From contig DLGO01000113.1 in the NCBI GenBank assembly GCA_002482725.1, forward strand, positions 1-12,714: DNA of 12,714 nt, in the 5' to 3' direction. The stretch comes from Bacteroidetes bacterium UBA7692. Lineage in GTDB: Bacteria > Bacteroidota > Bacteroidia > Chitinophagales > LD1. The position numbers and the translations under genes were made by a program. The notes below the pieces were generated by a model. It had not been told where the DNA came from. It was given only the letters and a program-made list of their open reading frames with translations, and ran no database searches. Position 1 is the first letter of the stretch. The number at the start of each line of letters is the position of its first letter. Of the stretch, positions 7,142 to 12,714 are shown piece by piece.

Positions 7142-8236
7142 CTAAGACGTATAAATCCGCATCATATTGGCTGCAAAAGTGCTGGGGTGAAAGTCCTGCT
7201 TGCGCAGCAGGCACTCTGCTTTCTTGGCATTGTATTCATCCTTTTGCAGCAGTGCCCTCAGCATCACACTGCTTAGTGCTGCCACATCATTAGTAGCATA
7301 CCACGCTGCATTTCCCGCCACTTCTGCCATACAGCTTCCCTTGGTAGTTATGGCCGGTGTGCCAACAACCATAGACTCTGCCACAGGCAAGCCAAACCCT
7401 TCTGCTACCGATGGGTACACCGAAAGCGTAGCACCCCTGTATAAAGTCGGCAGCACCTCGTTGCCTACACCCCACAGTATCAGCACATGCTTGTCAAGCC
7501 CCTTGCTATTTACAAACTCCTTTATAGCCGGCAGGCTTTCTCCTGCTACCCCTGCGAATACCAGCTTCTCTTCCACCTTATCCTTTATGGCAGCAAAGGC
7601 TTTCAGTGTAAGCAAGTGGTTCTTCCTGGCTGTAAATGAGCCCACCTGAAGTATATATTTCTCCGGCAGTTCCGGCACTGCTGTTTTTGCTTCCTCAAAG
7701 AATAGCGGGCTTACGGCCTGAAATACCACCTGTATCTTTCCCGCATCTGCCTTATAGTATTTCAGTATCTCTGCCTTCGTCGCTTCCGAGGTCGCTACTA
7801 TCACATCGGCATTAGTGCAAGCATACTTTACTTTTCGGTCGTATACCTGCCTGTCAAAAAACGGGTACAGGTGCGGATGCGATTTGTACAGCACATCGTG
7901 TATCGTCACTACCTTCTTTATCCTGATGGTGTGTAGGTTAAAAGGTAGCTCATTGCTCATGCCGTGGTATACCTCCACTCCCTTTTTCTCCAATGTTTTG
8001 GTAGCCGACCACGACCTCCACAATCCTTTGAACGATTGCTGCCATTTGGTTTCGGGTAGCACCAGCTGAAAGCTTCCTGCCAATTCGTTCAGGTAGTGCT
8101 CCTGTACTTTTGGCGACAACAGCAGATAGTCATTACCCGGGTAGTAGTGCATTAAGCCTTGAAGCAGATTGCGGCTATAGCTACCAAGTCCGGTAGCATT
8201 ATTCAAAGCGCGCTTTGCATCGAATGCGATTTTCAT
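7142..8236 (-). CDS. Glycosyltransferase family 4-type (GT-B fold)
   Basis: The 364-aa product is a GT-B fold retaining glycosyltransferase of the GT4 (glycosyl transferases group 1) type, which moves a sugar from a nucleotide donor to a glycan or lipid acceptor. The N-terminal acceptor domain shows the Gly-rich TGLGSYSRNLL (15-25), YHGMSNELPF (90-99) and VTIHDVLY (110-117). The C-terminal donor domain shows LQVGSFTARKN (196-206), with R204 and K205 in the usual phosphate-contact position. It ends with the EX7E motif E279-GFGLPVA-E287 in PSVAEGFGLPVAES. It has no signal peptide or membrane span and should act on the cytoplasmic face of the membrane. Sugar and acceptor cannot be told from sequence. 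No other polysaccharide genes are nearby, so it does not look like part of a capsule or O-antigen cluster. It has a strong consensus promoter and probably heads a transcript with ndh. Confidence 0.93.
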   Translation of the reverse strand: MKIAFDAKRALNNATGLGSYSRNLLQGLMHYYPGNDYLLLSPKVQEHYLNELAGSFQLVLPETKWQQSFKGLWRSWSATKTLEKKGVEVYHGMSNELPFNLHTIRIKKVVTIHDVLYKSHPHLYPFFDRQVYDRKVKYACTNADVIVATSEATKAEILKYYKADAGKIQVVFQAVSPLFFEEAKTAVPELPEKYILQVGSFTARKNHLLTLKAFAAIKDKVEEKLVFAGVAGESLPAIKEFVNSKGLDKHVLILWGVGNEVLPTLYRGATLSVYPSVAEGFGLPVAESMVVGTPAITTKGSCMAEVAGNAAWYATNDVAALSSVMLRALLQKDEYNAKKAECLLRKQDFHPSTFAANMMRIYTS

Positions 8237-8255
8237 TTTTCTTTGGCTTCATGGA

Positions 8256-8270
8256 GTGATTATCAATCAC
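8256..8270. promoter_or_regulatory. Inverted repeat in glycosyltransferase leader
   Basis: GTGATT-ATC-AATCAC is a perfect 6-bp inverted repeat with a 3-nt centre. A few more matches lie further out (about 9 of 12 positions per arm). It lies at or just after the predicted transcription start, between the -7 element (8279-8286) and the ATG at 8236, which is where an operator or a short leader hairpin would act. No regulator can be named. Confidence 0.3.
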
Positions 8271-8278
8271 TTCCGGTT

Positions 8279-8308
8279 CAAAACTACACTTCTAATTACT
8301 AAACACAA
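8279..8308 (-). promoter_or_regulatory. Promoter of glycosyltransferase gene, TTG-N19-TAGTTTTG
   Basis: On the minus strand TTG (plus 8306-8308) is followed after exactly 19 bases by TAGTTTTG (plus 8279-8286), a full match to the Bacteroidota promoter consensus. Transcription would start near 8272, leaving a leader of about 35 nt before the ATG at 8236. It lies in the 130-bp region shared with the divergent SRPBCC gene, for which I see only a weaker -7-like TACTTTCG at 8351-8358. Confidence 0.75.
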
Positions 8309-8366
8309 CTAATTTACAACAATATATCACCATCGTTGTTCTGTTATAAATACTTTCGGTTCATAT

Positions 8367-8831
8367 ATGGGCAACTATACTATCAAAACAGTTCAGAAAT
8401 TACCTATCTCCCTGCAGGCGGCCTGGGATTTCTTTTCCTCTCCCAAAAACCTGAACGAGATCACTCCTCCCGATATGGGATTCGAAACCCTTTCCTACTC
8501 AGACTCCGACAAGATCTATGCCGGGCAAATCATCACCTATAATGTTCGCCCCATTCTTGGCATTCCTTTATACTGGATGACCGAGATCACCCATGTAAAG
8601 GATGGCGTCTACTTTATAGACGAACAACGCTTTGGTCCCTACGCCCTCTGGCACCACCAGCACCACTTCCGCGAAATAGATGGTGGTGTGGAAATGACTG
8701 ACCTTGTCCACTACAAGCTGCCTTTGGGCATACTGGGCAACTTTGCTCACTTCCTGTTCGTTAAGCGCCAGCTGAAAGGCATTTTCGACTTCCGTGAAAA
8801 AATGCTGACAGATAAATTCGGCAAGTTTTAA
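8367..8831 (+). CDS. SRPBCC-fold (START-like) ligand-binding protein
   Basis: The 154-aa product belongs to the SRPBCC superfamily of helix-grip proteins with a deep hydrophobic pocket. Recognisable features in order are an opening beta strand leading to LQAAWDFFSSPKNLNEITPP (16-35), the typical helix and cap; ITYNVRPILGIPLYWMTEI (56-74); FIDEQRFGPYALWHHQHHF (83-101), the most conserved block; GGVEMTDLVHYKLPLG (106-121); and a long C-terminal helix to residue 154. It has no signal peptide or membrane span and is presumably cytosolic. Members are sometimes labelled polyketide cyclase or cell-division inhibitor, but no catalytic residues can be assigned here and the ligand is unknown. The ATG at 8367 gives a family-typical N terminus. 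It is divergent from the glycosyltransferase gene and convergent with polA. Confidence 0.88.
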   Translation: MGNYTIKTVQKLPISLQAAWDFFSSPKNLNEITPPDMGFETLSYSDSDKIYAGQIITYNVRPILGIPLYWMTEITHVKDGVYFIDEQRFGPYALWHHQHHFREIDGGVEMTDLVHYKLPLGILGNFAHFLFVKRQLKGIFDFREKMLTDKFGKF

Positions 8832-8848
8832 GGTCTTCCTGCTTCCAT

Positions 8849-8881
8849 GTTGTTTCCCTGAATCCGTTGCAGGGAAACAAC
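8849..8881. terminator. Symmetric hairpin between SRPBCC gene and polA
   Basis: A perfect 12-bp stem, GTTGTTTCCCTG (8849-8860) with CAGGGAAACAAC (8870-8881), encloses a 9-nt loop. It occupies most of the 57-bp gap between two convergent stop codons, the expected place for a bidirectional terminator. It lacks a clean run of T on either side, so it may work as a weaker terminator or as an mRNA 3'-end stabiliser. Confidence 0.65.
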
Positions 8882-8888
8882 CACAAGC

Positions 8889-11714
8889 CTAGTGCGCCTC
8901 CAGCCAATTCTTGCCCGTACCTATCTCTACCACTATCGGCACCTTCGTTTTTATTGCCGTCACCATCTCATACCTTATTATCGGCTGTATTATGTCTACC
9001 TCTTCCAGTGGCGCGTCAAACACCAGTTCATCGTGTACCTGCAGCGTCATTTTGGTTTGCAGCTGCTGCTTGCGAAAAGCCTTCTGTATGTTTATCATCG
9101 CTATTTTTATCATATCCGCTGCACTGCCTTGCACGGGTGCATTTATCGCCTCGCGCTCAGCAAATCCCCTAACGGTATAGTTCCTGCTGTTAATGTCTTT
9201 CAGGAACCGCTTGCGTCCCATTATTGTCTGCACAAAACCGTTCTCCCTGGCAAATAATAGCGTGCTATCCATATAACCACGTATGCCCGGAAACTGCTTG
9301 AAATAGTTGTCTATCAGCTCCGCTCCTTCCTTGCGCGGTATGCCCAGTCGCTGGCTCAGGCCAAATGCCGATATGGCATATATGATACCGAAGTTCACCA
9401 TCTTGGCCTTGCCGCGCATATCCTTGGTTACGTTTTCTGGCTCCACGCCAAACACCTTTGCCGCAGTAGCTGTGTGGATGTCCATGCCTTGGTTAAATGC
9501 CTCCAGCATGGCCGCATCGCCGCTCAGCTCGGCCACCAGCCTCAGCTCTATCTGCGAGTAGTCGGCCGATACCAGTATATGTTTATCATCCCTTGCTATA
9601 AATGCCTTCCTTACTTGCTGACCCTTTTCCGTCCTTATAGGTATATTCTGCAGGTTTGGGCTTACAGAGCTCAGCCTTCCGGTGCTGGCTATTGTCTGGT
9701 TAAATGTCGTATGCACCCTGCCTGTTTCAGGATGTACCAGCAGTGGCAACGAGTCCACGTAGGTAGACTTCAGTTTTGTCAGCTCGCGGAAGTCCAACAG
9801 CAGGTGCGCTATCGGGTGGTGTGCCGCCAGGCTTTGCAGGGCCTCTTCGTTGGTCGAAAGCTGGCCTGTAGCGGTTTTCTTGGCCTCCGGCAGCTTCATT
9901 TCTTTAAACAGTACTTCGCCCAATTGCTTCGGCGAGTCTATGTTGAATTCCCTTCCCGCATGTTTGAATATCTGGTCGCGCAGCAATACTAAATCCGTCT
10001 CCAGTTCTTTCGAATAATTCTTCAGGAATGCGCTGTCTATTTTTACTCCTTCCGATTCCATATCTGCCAGCACAGGTATCAGCGGATGTTCTATCCCGCT
10101 TAGCACTGTTTCCACTGCCCGTTCTTTTGCCATTGGCTCAAAAAGTGCTTTTAGTTGCAGCGTTATATCTGCATCTTCCGCTGCATACTCACCTATCAGC
10201 GCCACATCCACATCCCGCATGCTGCCTTGGTTCTTGCCCTTTTTGCCTATCAGCTCGGTTATCGATACCGGCGTGTAGCCCAGGTAGGTTTCACTCAGGT
10301 AGTCCATGCCGTGCTTCATGTCGGCATCTATCAGGTAGTGCGCCAGCATAGTGTCAAAAAACGGCTCTGCTACTTCTACCCCATAGCGCCTCAGCACATG
10401 CAGGTCAAACTTTATATTTTGTCCTATTTTAACCTTCGTTTTGTCCTCCAGCAGCGGTTTTAACTGATCCACAATTTTTTTCGCGCCTTCGTAGTCTGTA
10501 GGGCATGGCACATAGTATCCCTCACCTTTTTTTATCGAAAAAGACAAGCCTACTATGTCCAGTGTAAAGTAGTCCAGCGACGATGTTTCTGTATCAAAGC
10601 AAAACTCGCTTTGGCCCTGAAGTAGTGCCACCAATTCCGTTACCTGCACAGGGTGCCCTTCACCCACCAGCTTGTAGTCGTGTGGAGTGTTGTGTATGGT
10701 CTTGCCGCGCTCTACCTCCGGTTGGTCGCTTTCGCCCATTCCCGGCAGGTCAAACAGCGAGCCCTGCCCTGTTGTATCCTTTGCCTTTGATGGAGCCGCC
10801 ACTACAGGCGCTCCTATAGATGTGCCATTGCTTTCGCCCAGCAGCTTCCTTGCCAGTCCCTTAAATTCCAGTTCGGCAAACAGCAGCCCCAGCGCCTCCT
10901 TATCCGGTGCATCTATATGCAGCTCTTCATCTGTTACTTCTACAGGTGCATCCAGTAGTATTGTCGCCAGGTGTTTGGATATGCGCCCCTGCTCGGCATT
11001 GGCCGCTATGCTCTCACCCACCTTACCTTTTATGTTTGCGGCATTGGCTATGATGTTCTCCATAGAGCCATACTCCTTTATCAGCTTCTTGGCAGTCTTT
11101 TCGCCCACGCCCGGTATGCCCGGTATATTGTCTACACTATCGCCCCACAGGCCCAGTATGTCTATCACCTGCAGCGGATTATCTATCTCCCACTTGGCCA
11201 GTATTTCTTTCACGCCCAGTATTTCTACATCGCTGCCCTGCCTGCCCGGCTTATACATATATATATTCTCTTCTACCAGCTGTCCGTAGTCTTTGTCAGG
11301 CGTTACCATATATACCACATGCCCTTCGCGCGCCTTGCGCTTGGCCAGCGTACCTATCACATCATCGGCCTCGTAGCCCCCACACTCCAGCACAGGTATG
11401 TGCATGGCTTTCAGTATTGCTTTTATCCAGGGAATACTCATGGCTATATCCTCCGGCATCGCCTCGCGGTGCGCTTTATAAAAATCATACTCCACCGCCC
11501 GTGTGGTCTCTTCATCTGCACAGTCAAATACTACCGCCATGTGTGTCGGCTTCTCTTTTTGTATCAGCTCCACTACCGTTTGGGTAAAGCTCTGTATGGC
11601 GCTTACGTTCATTCCCTTGCTATTGCGCAGCGGGTTATTGATAAAGGCAAAGTATGCCCTGTATATCAGCGCATAAGCATCCAGCAAAAACAATTTATGA
11701 TAACTCTCGCTCAC
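8889..11714 (-). CDS. polA: DNA polymerase I (5' nuclease, proofreading, polymerase)
   Basis: The 941-aa product has all three Pol I domains, for Okazaki fragment processing and repair synthesis. The 5' nuclease (about 1-290) has D12 in LLDAYALIYRAYF, YEADDVIG (114-121), TPDKDYGQ (138-145) and GDSVDNIPGIPGVGEKTA (191-208). A poorly conserved linker (about 295-345) follows. The 3'-5' exonuclease (about 350-540) keeps its metal-binding residues: D374/E376 in FDTETSSLD, D437 in NIKFD, Y510 and D514 in YAAEDAD, so proofreading should be active. The polymerase has motif A ADYSQIELR with D718, motif B R767-GKA-K771-MVN-F775-GII-Y779, and motif C HDE with D895. Residue 780, after the O-helix tyrosine, is Ala where E. 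coli, Taq and T7 have Gly. The start is GTG 11714: an in-frame TAG lies two codons further up, no ATG is available, and the -7 element is close. It converges with the SRPBCC gene. Confidence 0.97.
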   Translation of the reverse strand: MSESYHKLFLLDAYALIYRAYFAFINNPLRNSKGMNVSAIQSFTQTVVELIQKEKPTHMAVVFDCADEETTRAVEYDFYKAHREAMPEDIAMSIPWIKAILKAMHIPVLECGGYEADDVIGTLAKRKAREGHVVYMVTPDKDYGQLVEENIYMYKPGRQGSDVEILGVKEILAKWEIDNPLQVIDILGLWGDSVDNIPGIPGVGEKTAKKLIKEYGSMENIIANAANIKGKVGESIAANAEQGRISKHLATILLDAPVEVTDEELHIDAPDKEALGLLFAELEFKGLARKLLGESNGTSIGAPVVAAPSKAKDTTGQGSLFDLPGMGESDQPEVERGKTIHNTPHDYKLVGEGHPVQVTELVALLQGQSEFCFDTETSSLDYFTLDIVGLSFSIKKGEGYYVPCPTDYEGAKKIVDQLKPLLEDKTKVKIGQNIKFDLHVLRRYGVEVAEPFFDTMLAHYLIDADMKHGMDYLSETYLGYTPVSITELIGKKGKNQGSMRDVDVALIGEYAAEDADITLQLKALFEPMAKERAVETVLSGIEHPLIPVLADMESEGVKIDSAFLKNYSKELETDLVLLRDQIFKHAGREFNIDSPKQLGEVLFKEMKLPEAKKTATGQLSTNEEALQSLAAHHPIAHLLLDFRELTKLKSTYVDSLPLLVHPETGRVHTTFNQTIASTGRLSSVSPNLQNIPIRTEKGQQVRKAFIARDDKHILVSADYSQIELRLVAELSGDAAMLEAFNQGMDIHTATAAKVFGVEPENVTKDMRGKAKMVNFGIIYAISAFGLSQRLGIPRKEGAELIDNYFKQFPGIRGYMDSTLLFARENGFVQTIMGRKRFLKDINSRNYTVRGFAEREAINAPVQGSAADMIKIAMINIQKAFRKQQLQTKMTLQVHDELVFDAPLEEVDIIQPIIRYEMVTAIKTKVPIVVEIGTGKNWLEAH

Positions 11715-11730
11715 TCTTTTCTATTTTAAG

Positions 11731-11760
11731 CAAACATAATGAAGCTTGCATTTACATTAA
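11731..11760 (-). promoter_or_regulatory. Promoter of polA, TTA-N19-TATGTTTG
   Basis: On the minus strand TATGTTTG (plus 11731-11738) matches TAnnTTTG fully and is preceded, after exactly 19 bases, by TTA (plus 11758-11760), one base off the -33 TTG. Its right end lies 16 bases before the GTG start at 11714, so the message would have a very short leader of roughly ten bases. This supports the GTG as the true start. Confidence 0.65.
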
Positions 11761-11840
11761 CTCCTATTTATACCCGCCACTATTGCCCCTTGCCTGCAAT
11801 CTGTCTACGCATCTCAGCAGATACTGCGGTGCCGGAATGT

Positions 11841-11979
11841 GACGTGACACCAAATATTTTTTCCACCGTTTAGTGTCTTTTTTTAATCTCCCGTGCCATT
11901 TTTACACTGACAATCAATTATTTAATTCAATTCTAAAAATGACATCAAAAATAATTTTGATGTCATTTAGTGTCACGCC
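11841..11979. repeat. Inverted-repeat-bounded segment, MITE-like or regulatory
   Basis: The left end, 11841-11856, and the reverse complement of 11964-11979 agree at 13 of 16 positions; the core is CGTGACACYAAAT. The segment between is AT-rich, holds a further direct copy of TTTAGTGTC (11869-11877, compare 11966-11974), and ends in a large palindrome. No open frame in it looks like a protein. Terminal inverted repeats on a short AT-rich non-coding segment suggest a miniature inverted-repeat element, but I see no target-site duplication. A cluster of binding sites upstream of polA is the other reading. Confidence 0.4.
11937..11968. repeat. Perfect palindrome, 14-bp arms
   Basis: AAATGACATCAAAA (11937-11950) and TTTTGATGTCATTT (11955-11968) are exact reverse complements around ATAA. 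It lies about 220 bp upstream of the polA start and is not next to the end of any gene in the window, so a terminator role is not obvious. The TGACATCA / TGATGTCA half-sites could bind a dimeric regulator, or the hairpin could belong to the surrounding element. The fold is certain; the function is not known. Confidence 0.75.
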
Positions 11980-12377
11980 TTTGGCAACACTTCTGTCCGT
12001 AAAACCTGCGGTAGTTTTAGGTACGGTCGGTTGCGGTACTTTTTCTGCTGCCTGCTCCCCGTTTTTGTCCTTACCGGTTTCCTGCTACCTGTGGGCTTCT
12101 ATTGCGGTAGTTTAGCAACCATTCCTTTCGGTAGTTTTGTATCATTTGCCTGCGGTAAAAATTCAGCCAAACCAAATTTATAATCAAGCATTTACCACTT
12201 TTTTTGAGCTAAAAAACATTGCGGTACTTTTTCAGCTTTCCTATTGCGGTAAAATTGAACACCTTCAATCCTTCACAAAATCCATATACCAACACCACAT
12301 TTGCCTTCCCCACCTTCGGTAAAAATCACTACCCGCTTGCGGTCATTTTATCTGTACATGCTTGCGGTACTTTGGCG

Positions 12378-12470
12378 GTGTGTCTTCACCCACCATCTCG
12401 CGTAAGCAAGACCATTTAGCTGGCGCAAGAATTAACGAAGTGGTTCTTGTGACCTGCACTCGCGGCAAAC
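12378..12470. other. Distinct non-repetitive block inside the motif array
   Basis: This stretch interrupts the T-rich GCGGTA pattern and has mixed composition. It has pairing potential: CAAGACCA (12407-12414) with TGGTTCTTG (12441-12449, one bulged base), and GGTG/CACC near 12378-12390. Together with the array it breaks the roughly 24/70-bp spacing: the next motif is 132 bp away. It may be a structured RNA, an inserted fragment or part of a larger repeat; I cannot decide. A minus-strand open frame through it does not look like a real protein. Confidence 0.3.
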
Positions 12471-12522
12471 TACTTTCAAACGCACCTCCCTTACTGCGGT
12501 ATTTCCACACCTTCCACTTGTT

Positions 12523-12542
12523 AAAAAGTGGCGGTGGTTGGC
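12523..12542 (+). repeat. 20-nt direct repeat, copy 1, with 10-bp tandem repeat
   Basis: AAAAAGTGGCGGTGGTTGGC occurs here and again, exactly, at 12695-12714. Here it runs into a tandem repeat of GGCGGTGGYT (12530-12539, 12540-12549, partial 12550-12554). The start of the repeat also pairs with CCACTT at 12514-12519 (AAGTGG at 12526-12531) to form a small hairpin. Confidence 0.8.
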
Positions 12543-12694
12543 GGTGGCTGGCGGAAATCACGCTTTTTAAGGTGGGTGCCGCTTTTCTTGCGGTACTTTT
12601 AAATCACAAAAACATTATCCACCAACGCTTTCACTCAAAAAATCTTCGGCAAAATCACCATCAAAACTGTCGCCTCCAACCCTTTCCCACGCCC

Positions 12695-12714
12695 AAAAAG
12701 TGGCGGTGGTTGGC
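12695..12714 (+). repeat. 20-nt direct repeat, copy 2, cut by window end
   Basis: This is an exact copy of 12523-12542, 172 bp downstream. Identity continues to the last base of the window, so the true repeat unit may be longer and the array probably continues beyond it. Confidence 0.8.

Larger units (their letters stand above)
12006..12598 (+). repeat. Directional array of YTGCGGTA motifs
   Basis: I count eleven CGGTA cores on the plus strand, starting at 12009, 12034, 12105, 12129, 12153, 12222, 12247, 12317, 12365, 12497 and 12591, plus a CGGTC variant at 12340. Six are the full 8-mer TTGCGGTA, three are CTGCGGTA and two are TTCGGTA. Nearly all are followed by a run of T (usually [C/G]TTTT) or of A. 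Only one copy of the reverse complement TACCG (12072) is present. From 12009 to 12365 the spacings are 25, 71, 24, 24, 69, 25, 70, 23 and 25, so clusters of two or three sites about 24 bp apart recur about every 70 bp of spacer. There is no gene across this stretch that I can support. I do not recognise the element. Iteron-like protein binding sites, an uptake-type signal or an eroded tandem repeat are all possible. Confidence 0.7.

Noticed and set aside
10971..11729. 252-codon open frame antisense to the polA nuclease domain
   Set aside because: It lies wholly over the conserved 5' nuclease domain and the polA promoter, and has a Tyr/His/Leu-rich composition typical of shadow translation.
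11873..12115. 80-codon open frame on the plus strand
   Set aside because: It reads through the palindrome and the first GCGGTA motifs, giving low-information sequence with no family resemblance. It is better explained as frame left open by repeats.
12337..12352. Pasteurellaceae-type DNA uptake sequence
   Set aside because: CTTGCGGTCATTTT resembles the AAGTGCGGT signal only in its core. The preceding AAG is absent and the gene content is Bacteroidota, so I keep uptake only as one hypothesis for the array as a whole.
12343..12561. 72-codon open frame on the minus strand
   Set aside because: It is built partly from reverse-translated repeat motifs and a short block of unknown origin. There is no promoter of the local type and no recognisable domain, so I treat the DNA as non-coding.
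12006..12598. CRISPR array
   Set aside because: The repeated unit is only about 8-13 nt, the gaps fall into two very different sizes, and the flanks vary. There is no 25-40 nt repeat with uniform spacers and no cas gene in the window.

Overview
The window comes from a chromosome of the phylum Bacteroidota, most likely near the Chitinophagaceae/Sphingobacteriia. Three things in the sequence support this. A secreted protein ends in a type IX secretion (T9SS) sorting domain and begins with a TonB-receptor-type carboxypeptidase-regulatory domain. Several genes are preceded by the Bacteroidota promoter form TTG-N19-TAnnTTTG, and in no case where I compared start sites did I see a strong Shine-Dalgarno sequence. 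The housekeeping proteins also look like members of that phylum. The finer placement is inference.

Layout. Positions 1-300 hold tRNA-Asp(GTC) on the minus strand, with its own promoter and a strong hairpin terminator. Positions 297-2843 (minus) hold pepA (M17 leucyl aminopeptidase) followed by pdxA (vitamin B6 synthesis), probably one transcript. Divergent from pepA, and sharing a short promoter region, is rsmA/ksgA (16S rRNA dimethyltransferase, 2922-3692), followed on the same strand by a 671-aa secreted von Willebrand A-domain protein (3801-5816). Its stop codon directly abuts the stop codon of a convergent type II NADH dehydrogenase gene (5817-7100, minus), which lies 41 bp downstream of a GT4-type glycosyltransferase gene (7142-8236, minus). 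A divergent small SRPBCC-fold protein (8367-8831) converges on polA, a full three-domain DNA polymerase I (8889-11714, minus), across a symmetric terminator hairpin.

The last 1000 bases (11715-12714) contain no gene I can support and are the most unusual part. After the polA promoter comes a segment of about 139 bp bounded by imperfect inverted repeats and containing a perfect 14-bp-arm palindrome. Then comes a stretch of about 600 bp carrying at least eleven copies of a GCGGTA-type motif. All are on the plus strand, nearly all are followed by a short A/T run, and across 12009-12365 they are spaced at about 24 bp or about 70 bp. A 20-nt exact direct repeat and a 10-bp tandem repeat (GGCGGTGGYT) lie at the right end, and the second copy of the 20-nt repeat runs to the window edge. 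I do not recognise this array as a known element.

Functionally the genes are mostly unconnected housekeeping functions: cofactor synthesis, peptide turnover, ribosome maturation, respiration and DNA repair. The one clear accessory protein is the T9SS-exported vWA protein. In E. coli pdxA and ksgA are adjacent. Here they are still close, but separated by pepA and on opposite strands.
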